Below, piece after piece: positions 1-9,233 of a stretch of DNA of 64,000 nt (position 1 is the stretch's first letter; each line of letters opens with the position of its first letter). The notes under the pieces are model-generated. The model was given only the letters and a program-made list of their open reading frames with translations. It ran no database searches and was not told the DNA's origin. The stretch spans positions 1 through 64,000 of the forward strand of contig NZ_BAAAGF010000006.1 of NCBI RefSeq assembly GCF_039524015.1, written 5' to 3'. This stretch comes from Gaetbulibacter_B jejuensis. GTDB taxonomy: Bacteria; Bacteroidota; Bacteroidia; Flavobacteriales; Flavobacteriaceae. Both the position numbers and the translations under genes were made by a program.

Positions 1-776
1 GAAACGTATCGACTTGTAGTGCAACAGTAACAGTAGAGGACAACACAGCACCAACAGCAGTTTGTCAAGACACCACAATACAACTAGATGCTTCAGGAAA
101 CGGAAGCATCACGACTTCAGATATAGACAATGGATCAAACGATGCCTGTGGAATAGCAAGCTTGTCATTAGACCAAACGAGTTTTGATTGTACTAATATA
201 GGTGCTAACACAGTAACGTTAACAGTAACAGACAATAACGGAAACGTATCGACTTGTAGTGCAACAGTAACAGTAGAAGATAATGTAGCACCAATAGCAA
301 TTTGTCAGAATGCAACAGTTGTATTAGATGCTTCAGGAAACGGAAGCATCACGACTTCAGATATTGACAATGGATCAAACGATGCCTGCGGAATAGCAAG
401 TATGTCATTAGACCAAACGAGTTTTGACTGTTCTAATGTAGGAGCCAATACGGTAACGTTAACAGTAACAGACAATAACGGAAACGTATCGACTTGTAGT
501 GCAACAGTAACTGTTCAGGATAACACAGCACCAACAGCAGTTTGTCAGAATGCAACAGTTGTATTAGATGCCTCAGGAAACGGAAGCATCACGACTTCAG
601 ATATAGACAATGGATCAAACGATGCCTGTGGAATAGCAAGTATGTCATTAGACCAAACGAGTTTTGACTGTTCTAATATAGGTGCTAACACAGTAACGTT
701 AACAGTAACAGACAATAACGGAAACGTATCGACTTGTAGTGCAACAGTAACTGTTCAGGATAACACAGCACCAACA
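1..776 (+). repeat. 240-bp coding tandem repeats
   Basis: The segment beginning gaaacgtatcgacttgtagt recurs at 1, 241, 481 and 721, an exact 240-bp (80-codon) period without frame change. Long runs are identical between copies at DNA level, including third codon positions, which points to recent duplication or gene conversion. A more diverged copy follows at about 980-1220. Confidence 0.95.
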
Positions 777-3700
777 GTTCCTAATCTACCTGTAATTTCT
801 GCAGAGTGTAGTGTGACAGTCCCTGTTCCTACAGTATCAGATAATTGTTTGGGAACAATTACTGGAACTACATCTGACCCTTTAACCTATACAACTCAAG
901 GATCATTTGCAATAACATGGAATTTTGATGATGGAAATGGAAATTCTATTAATGTTGTACAAAATGTAGTGGTTGATGATGTTACAGACCCAACAGCTAT
1001 CTGCCAAGATATTACTGTTCAATTAGATGATACAACAGGTTTAGCTACAATTACTAGTACTCAAATTGATAATGGATCTAATGATAATTGCGGAGTAGTT
1101 AATTTATCTTTATCGCAAAGTACTTTTGATTGTACCGATATTGGAACAAACATAATAGTATTAACAGTAGACGATGGTAATGGAAACAGTTCTACTTGTT
1201 CAGCTTCAGTAACAGTTACGAGTCCAACTATTACAGGTGGAACTTTGATAGGTCATTTGGTTGATGGTAGTGGTGATCCAATTAATACGAATCCAGATTC
1301 TAATATCATAGAAGTAACGGCATGCCCTGATGAACCTCAATATGCTTTGTTGAATTTAAGTGGTTACACTGGGACTATTTCTGGTTATGAAGTTTCAACA
1401 GATGGTGGACTTAGCTGGAGTTCTCCTTCAAACGATAGTACTAATGCAACATATACTTCACTTGCAATAACCGAGACTACTTTAGTGAGAGCTGTAATTG
1501 CTTTTGGTAGTTGTGAGGCGAGATCAAATATTGTTTACTTAGCAGTCATTCCGCCAGATATTCCTCCAACTATCGTAAGCCATAGTGATTTAACAATTTG
1601 TTTAGGAAGTGATATAACTGTTGTGGCTCAAAGTGAGTTTGGAATTAATCCTGACTTAACTGAAGGAGGATTATTCAATACATCTAACCTTAATAATTTA
1701 GGGTGGTTAGTTGATGGTATGGCTACTTGGGATGCGAGTGGGAATACAGGAAATGATACGTATTGGAAAGGAACTAATGGTCCGAAAAATTTTAACAATA
1801 AATGTTATGATTCGCCAGAAGGAAATAAATTTGGAATAGCTAGTGGTATTCCTCCATATGATAGTCCAAATCATACAATAACACCATTAACAACTCTTGA
1901 AACACCAATATTTAATACATTAGGATTAACAACTGCTACTTTAGAGTTTGATCAAGCGTATTTTTTAGAGGCTGGAGCATGGGTGAAAATAGAACTTTCA
2001 TTAAACGATGGTGCAACTTATCCTATTACTTTAGATCCAGGACCTTCTTATAATTATACTGGTCCTAGCAGTACTACTTTTGGAAATGTTGGATTTGGTG
2101 GAGGTGGACCTAATGGATGCAATGGAAGACCTCAGACTTATGTCGATAATCATGTTTCTATTGATCTTCAGGATTATATTGGTCTTGTTGGTTTACGAAT
2201 TAAATTTACCTATCATGGGACAGCTAATAGTGCTTGGGCATTAGAAAATATTACTATTCCACAAGCTCCTATTGATGAAGTTATAGAATGGACAGATGAA
2301 AGCGGAGTTGTTGTTACCACAGGATCAACAACAACAATTACTCCTGTTACTCCAGGAGTACAAACCTATGGTGTTACCTCTTTGATTAATGGTTGTCGTT
2401 CTGATGGAGACGAGGGAACTGAGTTTATTTCTGTTAACGCAAGTTTAGCTTATGCAGGCGAAGATATAACGCAAATTGTTGCCGAATGTGGAGAGGAAGT
2501 GAGTTTAAACGCTTATGATAATACTATAACTGCTGCTGATAATATTGTTAATGGAGTTAATAATCCTGCAATATTTACTTCAGGTACGTATCCAGGAACT
2601 GGTGTTGCTGGTGTTTGGTCTGCAGTTTCTATTTCTGGGTGTGGTAGTAGTTATTCTTTTTCAGATATTTCTAGTCCAAGGTCAAAATTTTTCGCTGAAC
2701 CTGGAACTTATGAATTGACTTGGACAATACCTTCTGTTGGGTGTTCGGATGTTATGTTAGTAACTATTGAAAGTTGTCCTACTGTGGATTTTGATGGAAT
2801 TGACGACCATGTAACATTTAACAATAATTATAATCTATCAAATCAATTTAGTCTTGAGGTTTGGGTTAAGCCAGAATCTGTAGTGGGTACTCAAGCCATT
2901 TTTTCTAAGCGTGATGCAAATGATTTATCTACAGGTTATGATTTAAGACTTAACAACTCTATTGTTCAATTTAACTGGAACGCCTCAGGAACTATTCAAT
3001 CGTCATACCCAATATCAACAGATAGGTGGTATCATATTGCAGTAACTAACAACAATGGTACATATAGAATGTATATAGATGGAATTGAGGTTAGTACAGG
3101 AGTCTCTGGTGCTTCTCCTTCAAGTAATTCAATGAAAAGTTTAGTAGGAGCAATGGATCAAGCAAATAATGCTCCTAATAGACCTGTGAATTATTTTAAT
3201 GGATGGATAGATGAATTAAGGATATGGAATTCTGCATTAACCGTTGACCAAATTCGTCAAATGATGAATCAGGAAATTGAAGATAATACAGCTGTTATTG
3301 GAGCTGTAGTACCACTAGATATTCCTGGTTTAAATTGGACTGATTTAGATGGGTATTATCGTATGGATTCTAATTGTGGGTTCTTAATTCCTTATAAAGG
3401 TATTAGAGGTCAACTTATCAATATGGATACAACTCAGCCTAACACAGCTCCTTTACCTTATACATCTAGAGTTGATGGTCAATTATGGTCTACTGATAAT
3501 ACATGGACAGAATTTGATGTTTGGGATGCGCCTAATAGCATTGGTGTTGACGGAGTTACTCCAATCGATTGGAATATAGTTGAAACTTCTCATAATATTG
3601 ATTCAGGTAACAAGGATATAACAGTGTTAGGTTTATTGTCTTTAGTACCTAATAAAACATTAAATATTACTGACCCAGGAACCTCTCAAGATGAATACAA

Positions 3701-5372
3701 TGATGGTCAGTTTTTAAGAGTAACTCACTACCTTAAATTGGATGGAAATATAGATTTATTTGGTGAGTCTCAGTTGCTTCAAGATGAAGGTAGTATATTG
3801 GATGTTACAAGTTCTGGTCAGTTAGAACGTGACCAACAAGGAACAACTAATTTGTATAATTACAACTACTGGACTTCTCCTGTTAGTGAATTAAGTACAA
3901 CATCTAATAATAATCCGTTTGCAATTAATAGTGTTTTAAGAGATGGAACTAATTCAAATACACCATTAAGTTTGTTATGGACTACAGCTAATGACGCAAT
4001 AGGAAGCACAACTCCTATTACCTTAAGTAGTAGATGGTTGTATGCTTATGAAAATTACCCTGAAGATACTTATGCTGCTTGGAGAGACTTGTCTGAAAAT
4101 GATGCCCTATCAACAGGTTTAGCATTTACAATGAAAGGAAGTGGAGCAGGAGACCCAGTAAATGATGTTCAAAATTATGTTTTTGTTGGAAAACCTAATA
4201 ATGGCACTATCACTACTCCAGTTACTATAGGTAACCAAGCCTTAATAGGAAATCCATACCCTTCAGCAATTGATGCTAATGCCTTTATTTTTGATAATAT
4301 TCCAGGTGGAAATCCAGGAACATCTCAAAGTATAGATGGAACATTGTATTTCTGGGAACATTATGTTTCTAATTTCACTCATATTTTAGAAGATTATGAA
4401 GGCGGTTATGCAACGTATAACCTTACAGGAGGAAATCCTGCAGTATCACCTCCTTTAGTGAGTGGTAGCGGAACACCAACCAAGATACCTGGACGATATA
4501 TTCCTGTTTCTCAAGGGTTTTTTGTTACAGCAAGTCATTTAGGAGGAACTATTCAATTTAAAAATAGCCAGCGTGTATTTGTTAGAGAAACGTCTGCAAA
4601 CTCTCAGTTTATAAGATCTAGCAATTCAAATGCTGGTACATCATATCAGGTTGATAGTGATCCAAATCAAGACATTAAACGTGTTAGAATTGAGTTTAAA
4701 ACTACTGATGGTAATATTCGCCCTTTATTATTAGGATTTGTGCCAAATAATATGGCTACTGATGGTATTGATGTTGCTTATGATGCTGAAAATGCTGATG
4801 CGGAGTTTTCAAACGACCTGTTTTGGAGAATAGAAGACAGGAATTTTACAACACAAGGAGTAGGAGATTTTGATATTAATAGTCAATATCCTTTGGCAAT
4901 GTTTATAAATACCTTTGGTACTTATGAAATATCGTTAAAGGCTTTAGAAAACTTTGAAACAGATATTGATGTATATGTGTATGATGCCTTAATGGGTACT
5001 TATTTTGAAATAAATAATGAAGCTTTCCAAATATTACTAGATCCAAATGATTACTTAGGTCGTTTTTATATCACATTTACAACAGAAAGTAGCCTATCAA
5101 TTGATGATGAAGTTTTTGCCAAAACAATCATTAATTACCTAAACAATACTCAAGAAATTTATATTAAAACACCTGATGTATCTGCTATTAAAAATGTGCA
5201 GTTAATAAATATGATAGGTCAAGAAATTCAGAATTGGGATAATATACAAGCATTTGAGTTAAATGGAGCAGTAAGAATTCCTGTGACAAACATTCCAGAT
5301 GGAAGTTATATTATAAAAGTTAGTTCAGATAAAACAACAAATAGTGTAAAAGCTATTGTGAAAAACAACTGA
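1..5372 (+). CDS. Giant T9SS-secreted repeat protein, 5' end outside window
   Basis: The reading frame is open from the first bases of the window (codons begin at base 3), so the N-terminus and signal peptide lie to the left. Visible order: HYR-like 80-residue repeats (bases 1-1220) rich in conserved Cys, Asp and Asn; a long middle part with possible further beta-sandwich domains; a LamG/concanavalin-like domain at about 2780-3280 (DFDGIDDHV, then WYHIAVT and DELRIW motifs); more unrecognised sequence; and a C-terminal type A T9SS sorting domain at about 5090-5369, ending in the typical SYIIKV turn and a basic tail. The protein is probably secreted by the type IX system and attached to the surface or released; adhesion is an inference. 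TTG at 162 is not the real start. The next gene begins 84 bases downstream. Confidence 0.9.
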   Translation, partial: NVSTCSATVTVEDNTAPTAVCQDTTIQLDASGNGSITTSDIDNGSNDACGIASLSLDQTSFDCTNIGANTVTLTVTDNNGNVSTCSATVTVEDNVAPIAICQNATVVLDASGNGSITTSDIDNGSNDACGIASMSLDQTSFDCSNVGANTVTLTVTDNNGNVSTCSATVTVQDNTAPTAVCQNATVVLDASGNGSITTSDIDNGSNDACGIASMSLDQTSFDCSNIGANTVTLTVTDNNGNVSTCSATVTVQDNTAPTVPNLPVISAECSVTVPVPTVSDNCLGTITGTTSDPLTYTTQGSFAITWNFDDGNGNSINVVQNVVVDDVTDPTAICQDITVQLDDTTGLATITSTQIDNGSNDNCGVVNLSLSQSTFDCTDIGTNIIVLTVDDGNGNSSTCSASVTVTSPTITGGTLIGHLVDGSGDPINTNPDSNIIEVTACPDEPQYALLNLSGYTGTISGYEVSTDGGLSWSSPSNDSTNATYTSLAITETTLVRAVIAFGSCEARSNIVYLAVIPPDIPPTIVSHSDLTICLGSDITVVAQSEFGINPDLTEGGLFNTSNLNNLGWLVDGMATWDASGNTGNDTYWKGTNGPKNFNNKCYDSPEGNKFGIASGIPPYDSPNHTITPLTTLETPIFNTLGLTTATLEFDQAYFLEAGAWVKIELSLNDGATYPITLDPGPSYNYTGPSSTTFGNVGFGGGGPNGCNGRPQTYVDNHVSIDLQDYIGLVGLRIKFTYHGTANSAWALENITIPQAPIDEVIEWTDESGVVVTTGSTTTITPVTPGVQTYGVTSLINGCRSDGDEGTEFISVNASLAYAGEDITQIVAECGEEVSLNAYDNTITAADNIVNGVNNPAIFTSGTYPGTGVAGVWSAVSISGCGSSYSFSDISSPRSKFFAEPGTYELTWTIPSVGCSDVMLVTIESCPTVDFDGIDDHVTFNNNYNLSNQFSLEVWVKPESVVGTQAIFSKRDANDLSTGYDLRLNNSIVQFNWNASGTIQSSYPISTDRWYHIAVTNNNGTYRMYIDGIEVSTGVSGASPSSNSMKSLVGAMDQANNAPNRPVNYFNGWIDELRIWNSALTVDQIRQMMNQEIEDNTAVIGAVVPLDIPGLNWTDLDGYYRMDSNCGFLIPYKGIRGQLINMDTTQPNTAPLPYTSRVDGQLWSTDNTWTEFDVWDAPNSIGVDGVTPIDWNIVETSHNIDSGNKDITVLGLLSLVPNKTLNITDPGTSQDEYNDGQFLRVTHYLKLDGNIDLFGESQLLQDEGSILDVTSSGQLERDQQGTTNLYNYNYWTSPVSELSTTSNNNPFAINSVLRDGTNSNTPLSLLWTTANDAIGSTTPITLSSRWLYAYENYPEDTYAAWRDLSENDALSTGLAFTMKGSGAGDPVNDVQNYVFVGKPNNGTITTPVTIGNQALIGNPYPSAIDANAFIFDNIPGGNPGTSQSIDGTLYFWEHYVSNFTHILEDYEGGYATYNLTGGNPAVSPPLVSGSGTPTKIPGRYIPVSQGFFVTASHLGGTIQFKNSQRVFVRETSANSQFIRSSNSNAGTSYQVDSDPNQDIKRVRIEFKTTDGNIRPLLLGFVPNNMATDGIDVAYDAENADAEFSNDLFWRIEDRNFTTQGVGDFDINSQYPLAMFINTFGTYEISLKALENFETDIDVYVYDALMGTYFEINNEAFQILLDPNDYLGRFYITFTTESSLSIDDEVFAKTIINYLNNTQEIYIKTPDVSAIKNVQLINMIGQEIQNWDNIQAFELNGAVRIPVTNIPDGSYIIKVSSDKTTNSVKAIVKNN

Positions 5373-5456
5373 TCATTTTCTGTGGTTTGAATTATCTTGT
5401 ATAAAGTAAATTGATAGCTTTTTTTTGTAATTTTAAGCATTGTTAAATGCTATATT

Positions 5457-6626
5457 ATGTCTGAAGAAAAGCTAGGATTAAATACCATTTGTACACATGT
5501 AGGTGAGATTAAAGACGAACAGTTTAAAGGAGCTGTATCTCCAATCTATATGTCAACATCTTATCAGTTTGAAGATGTGGATGTAAAACGTTATCCTCGT
5601 TATTTTAATACGCCTAATCAAGAATTTTTATCCAAAAAAATAGCAGCTTTAGAACATGCTGAAGCAGCTATGATTTTTGGTTCTGGTATGGCAGCTATTA
5701 GTACTACACTTTTTGCTTTTTTAAAAGCTGGAGACCATTTGGTAGTTCAAAACACATTGTATGGAGGTACAACAAATTTTATTAGGGAGGAGTTTCCAAA
5801 GCATAATATAGAGTACACATTTACAAATGGATTTAATGTGTCTGACTTTGAAAATGCGATAAAACCAAACACAAAACTTATACTTATTGAAACGCCTTCA
5901 AACCCTCTATTAACAATTACTGATATAAAAGCTGTTGCAGATTTAGCAAAATCAAAAGGTATTGTAACCTGTATTGACAATACTTTTGCGAGTCCTGTAA
6001 ATCAAAATCCTATTGATTTAGGAATTGATATTGTAATGCATTCAGCTACTAAATATTTAGGAGGTCATAGTGATATTTTAGCTGGAGCTATTGCAAGTTC
6101 TAATGAGCACATTGATACCATTTGGAATGTTGGTAAAAATCTAGGAGGAAGTTTAAGCGATTTTACGGTTTGGATGCTAGAGCGTAGTATCAAAACGCTT
6201 GGTCTTAGAGTAAAAGCCCAAAACCGAAATGCTAAAAAAATGGCTAAGTTTTTAGATGCGCATATTGACATTAAAAAAGTGTATTACCCTGGTTTAAAAA
6301 GCCATCCGCAATATGAACTAGCTAAATCGCAAATGAAAGGTTTTGGAGGTATGTTGTCTTTTGAATTAGCTGACGGATTAGACGCTAGCCAATTTCAAAA
6401 AGCATTAAAATTGATTAAACCTTCAATGAGTTTAGCAGGTGTAGAAAGCACAATGCTATCACCACATAAAACCTCACATGCATTATTAACACAAGAACAA
6501 CGAGATAGTTTAGGAATAAGTGATAATTTGATACGTTTTTCTGTAGGAATTGAATCTCGAAAAGATTTAATGAATGATATTGAACAGGCTATTCATTCAG
6601 TGAAAAAGAGCCAACTAATAAGTTAA
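5457..6626 (+). CDS. Cys/Met-metabolism PLP enzyme (cystathionine gamma-synthase / methionine gamma-lyase family)
   Basis: 389 residues, the usual length for the trans-sulfuration family of PLP enzymes. Visible family features are the phosphate-binding stretch MIFGSGMAAIS (about 72-82), Tyr102 in LYGGT, the ETPSNP motif (145-150), Asp174 in CIDNTF and the Schiff-base Lys199 in SATKYLGGHSD. The YSRxxNPT motif of classical cystathionine synthases is changed to YPRYFNTPN, so the exact reaction (gamma-synthase, beta-/gamma-lyase or methionine lyase) cannot be fixed. The protein should be cytoplasmic. bshB1 follows after 7 bases and is probably co-transcribed, pairing sulfur amino acid metabolism with a Cys-containing thiol. 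A small hairpin (AGCATT/AATGCT, 5436-5451) sits just before the start. Confidence 0.88.
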   Translation: MSEEKLGLNTICTHVGEIKDEQFKGAVSPIYMSTSYQFEDVDVKRYPRYFNTPNQEFLSKKIAALEHAEAAMIFGSGMAAISTTLFAFLKAGDHLVVQNTLYGGTTNFIREEFPKHNIEYTFTNGFNVSDFENAIKPNTKLILIETPSNPLLTITDIKAVADLAKSKGIVTCIDNTFASPVNQNPIDLGIDIVMHSATKYLGGHSDILAGAIASSNEHIDTIWNVGKNLGGSLSDFTVWMLERSIKTLGLRVKAQNRNAKKMAKFLDAHIDIKKVYYPGLKSHPQYELAKSQMKGFGGMLSFELADGLDASQFQKALKLIKPSMSLAGVESTMLSPHKTSHALLTQEQRDSLGISDNLIRFSVGIESRKDLMNDIEQAIHSVKKSQLIS

Positions 6627-6633
6627 AAAAGAA

Positions 6634-7350
6634 ATGAAATTAGATATACTTGCTATAGGAGCGCATCCTGATGATGTAGAGTTGGGTTGTGGCGCAACAA
6701 TAGCCAAAGAAATTGCCAATGGTAAAACAGTAGGAATTATTGATTTAACTAGAGGTGAATTAGGAACACGAGGTACTGTTGAAACTCGAAAAGAAGAGGC
6801 TGAAAACTCAGCTAAAATATTAGGAGTTTCGGTAAGAGAAAACTTAGGATTTGCAGATGGTTTTTTTATAAATGATAAAAAGCATCAATTGGAAGTCATA
6901 AAAATGATTCGTAAATATCAACCAGAAGTCGTATTGTGTAACGCTATTGATGACAGACATATAGACCATGGTAAGGGTAGTAAATTGGTTAGTGATGCCT
7001 GTTTTTTAAGCGGACTTACAAAAATTGAAACTGAAATAGAAGGGGAACCACAGGAGCAGTGGAGACCTAAACATGTATACCATTACATACAATGGAAAAC
7101 TATAGAGCCTGATTTTGTGGTTGATGTTTCTGATGTAATTGATATTAAAATGAAATCTGTATTAGCTTATAAAACACAGTTTTATGACCCTAGTAATACA
7201 GCACCAAACACACCAATTTCAAGTAAAAACTTTACTGATAGTGTTAAATATAGAGCTAGGGATTTAGGACGGTTAATAGGAGTAGAGTTTGCTGAAGGCT
7301 TTACTGTAGAACGCTATGTAGCAGTAAATAGCATATTTGATTTAAAATAA
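6634..7350 (+). CDS. bshB1: Bacillithiol biosynthesis deacetylase BshB1
   Basis: 238 residues of the LmbE/PIG-L Zn-dependent deacetylase family. The Zn-binding AHPDD motif lies at about residues 10-14, RGELGTRG at 40-47 and the DDRHIDHGKG motif at about 107-116. BshB1 removes the acetyl group from N-acetylglucosaminyl-malate, giving the substrate for cysteine addition by BshC in bacillithiol synthesis. Length and motif spacing fit BshB1 rather than larger PIG-L relatives. It follows the PLP enzyme gene after 7 bases and ends about 60 bases before tRNA-His. Confidence 0.92.
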   Translation: MKLDILAIGAHPDDVELGCGATIAKEIANGKTVGIIDLTRGELGTRGTVETRKEEAENSAKILGVSVRENLGFADGFFINDKKHQLEVIKMIRKYQPEVVLCNAIDDRHIDHGKGSKLVSDACFLSGLTKIETEIEGEPQEQWRPKHVYHYIQWKTIEPDFVVDVSDVIDIKMKSVLAYKTQFYDPSNTAPNTPISSKNFTDSVKYRARDLGRLIGVEFAEGFTVERYVAVNSIFDLK

Positions 7351-7363
7351 TTTAAAAAAACAC

Positions 7364-7394
7364 TTTGTAGAAAATAGTAAATGAATTACATTTG
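7364..7394 (+). promoter_or_regulatory. Promoter of tRNA-His
   Basis: A TTTG box (7364-7367) is followed after 19 bases by TACATTTG (7387-7394), matching the Bacteroidota -33/-7 consensus TTTG / TAnnTTTG. The tRNA starts 17 bases later. Confidence 0.75.
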
Positions 7395-7410
7395 CAATCC
7401 AATTTAAAAT

Positions 7411-7485
7411 GGTGGTTGTAGCTCAGTTGGTTAGAGCGCCTGATTGTGGTTCAGGAGGTCGTCGGTTCGAGACCGATCTTCCACC
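7411..7485 (+). tRNA. tRNA-His (GTG)
   Basis: Cloverleaf with D-stem GCTC/GAGC, anticodon stem CCTGA/TCAGG, loop TTGTGGT (anticodon GTG) and T-arm GTCGG-TTCGAGA-CCGAT. The G at 7411 is the -1 guanine expected for tRNA-His, opposite discriminator C at 7485. CCA is not encoded. The acceptor stem GTGGTTG / CTTCCAC has two T-T mismatches at pairs 5-68 and 6-67. Confidence 0.93.
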
Positions 7486-7494
7486 CAAAAATAA

Positions 7495-7520
7495 AAGCCT
7501 TTCAGTATTCTGAAAGGCTT
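7495..7520. terminator. Bidirectional intrinsic terminator
   Basis: A perfect 11-bp stem AAGCCTTTCAG / CTGAAAGGCTT with loop TATT. A T-rich tract follows on the plus strand and, reading leftwards, on the minus strand. It serves tRNA-His from the left and the leftward M28 peptidase gene (stop at 7544). Confidence 0.88.
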
Positions 7521-7543
7521 CTTTTGTATAATGCATTTAGGCT

Positions 7544-9112
7544 TTAATCTTTTTTGGCTTTATCAACAATAAGTCTTTGCTCTCTATTAGCAACTTCCCA
7601 AGCAGTATAAAACACTAGGCGAGTTCTGTTTTCTAATAAATCGTATTCAATTTTATCTGGTGTGTCTGTTGGTCTGTGATAATCTTCATGAGTTCCATTA
7701 TAATAAAAAATAACAGGAATATTGTTTTTAGCAAAGTTATAATGGTCAGACCTGTAGTAAAAACGGTTTGGATCAGTTTCATTATTGTATTTGTAATCTA
7801 AATTTATCTTTGTGTAATTATTATTTGCCTTTTGTAAAGCACTATCTAGCTCAGAGCTTAACATATCAGACCCAATTACATAAACATAATTTCTGTCGTC
7901 CTTATGAGCTTCATCAACTCGACCAATCATGTCAATATTTAAGTTGGCAACCGTATTTTCTAAAGGAAAAATAGGATCACTGTCAGTATAATATTTTGAA
8001 CCCAAAAGTCCCTTTTCTTCACCTGTAACGTGTAAAAACAATATAGAACGTTTTGGTCCATAGCCATCATTTACAGCGGTTTTAAATGCCTCAGCAATTT
8101 CTAAAATAGCAACTGTGCCAGAGCCATCATCGTCAGCACCATTGTATACTTTTCCATCCTTTATACCCTCGTGGTCTAAGTGAGCAGATATAACAACAAT
8201 TTCATCAGGTTTTTCAGTTCCTTTAATAAAGGCAACCACGTTTTCTGAATGTACTGGAGTTACTTCACTTTTAATATCAATAGACAAACTAGTATTAATA
8301 GTCTTAGCTTGGTCGTCTTCAAGGATATTTTCATAAATGGCTTTAGCTATTGTGCTGTTAACCATAAATTGTGGTAAATCAGAATCATTGTTTATTAATG
8401 AGATTCTACCTTTACTTTGCGAATTAGAAACTCGTTTGTAATAAGCTGCATATCTAGGAAAAGTAACGTCGTCTAAAATAATAATAGCTTTCGCACCTTT
8501 TTCTGATGCAACATTCTTTTTTGCACTTCTAGCTCTTCGACCTTCAGACCAAGTAGTATTTTCAGTTTTACCTGTGGTAATATAAGTTCCATCTTCGTTT
8601 TTAGGTTCACCAGCTTTAATTAATACTACCTTATTTTTAACATCAATATTTTTATAGTCTGAATAATTTTCGGCTTCAATACCATATCCTGCATAAACAA
8701 TGTCATTTACCGAAAATGATTGCGTTGTTGGGCTTCCTATAGAAAGGAAATCTTCAAGATTAAGTAAGTTTTTATTGTTAAGTTGAATACTTACTTCAGG
8801 AGTTTTTCTGGCTTCAAGAGCCACTTCTTGAAAGTAATCATCATCACTTAAAGGAGATGGTATTTCTAAGTTTTTGTATTGTTGTTTTAAGTATTCTACT
8901 GCTTTTTTTTGTCCTGGTTCTCCTGTATTTCTACCTTCAAATTCATCAGAAGCATAAATGTAGAGCATTTCTTTAAGTTCTGCAGAGGTAATCGTGTTAC
9001 CATACTTGGTTGGGTCAGCTGGAGCTTTAGGTTTGGAATCAACTGAGTTTTTTGTTGAGTTACAACTAAATGCTAAAGCGCTTAGAGTAACTCCTAAAAT
9101 TAATTTTTTCAT
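7544..9112 (-). CDS. M28 family aminopeptidase-like lipoprotein with PA domain
   Basis: 522 residues with a lipoprotein signal peptide whose lipobox ends at Cys17 (ALAFSC). A PA-type insert spans roughly residues 110-290 and the M28 catalytic domain follows. Metal and catalytic motifs visible are SAHLDHEG, YNGADDDGSG, TGEEKGLLGS, NLNIDMIGR and a late YYRSDHYNF, with the terminal-domain motif EDYHRPTDTPDKI. It is a Zn-dependent exopeptidase probably anchored in the envelope and trimming peptides. A shorter paralogue lies upstream on the same strand (9234-10268). The ATG at 9112 directly precedes the signal peptide. Confidence 0.93.
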   Translation of the reverse strand: MKKLILGVTLSALAFSCNSTKNSVDSKPKAPADPTKYGNTITSAELKEMLYIYASDEFEGRNTGEPGQKKAVEYLKQQYKNLEIPSPLSDDDYFQEVALEARKTPEVSIQLNNKNLLNLEDFLSIGSPTTQSFSVNDIVYAGYGIEAENYSDYKNIDVKNKVVLIKAGEPKNEDGTYITTGKTENTTWSEGRRARSAKKNVASEKGAKAIIILDDVTFPRYAAYYKRVSNSQSKGRISLINNDSDLPQFMVNSTIAKAIYENILEDDQAKTINTSLSIDIKSEVTPVHSENVVAFIKGTEKPDEIVVISAHLDHEGIKDGKVYNGADDDGSGTVAILEIAEAFKTAVNDGYGPKRSILFLHVTGEEKGLLGSKYYTDSDPIFPLENTVANLNIDMIGRVDEAHKDDRNYVYVIGSDMLSSELDSALQKANNNYTKINLDYKYNNETDPNRFYYRSDHYNFAKNNIPVIFYYNGTHEDYHRPTDTPDKIEYDLLENRTRLVFYTAWEVANREQRLIVDKAKKD

Positions 9113-9233
9113 TAGCTGTTAATTAGTTTGGAGAGAATGTATGTAATTAAAAATTTAGCGATAATACAAAAAGTTATTGGTAACCTTGATTAAAGCTTAA
9201 ATCTTTAACAGATTTTAACAACAATTTTTAACA

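Noticed and set aside
162..164. TTG as the start of the first gene
   Set aside because: The same frame is open and encodes the same repeat from the first bases of the window, so the start is outside.
1..776. CRISPR-like periodic repeats
   Set aside because: Units are 240 bp, coding and contiguous in one frame without spacers.
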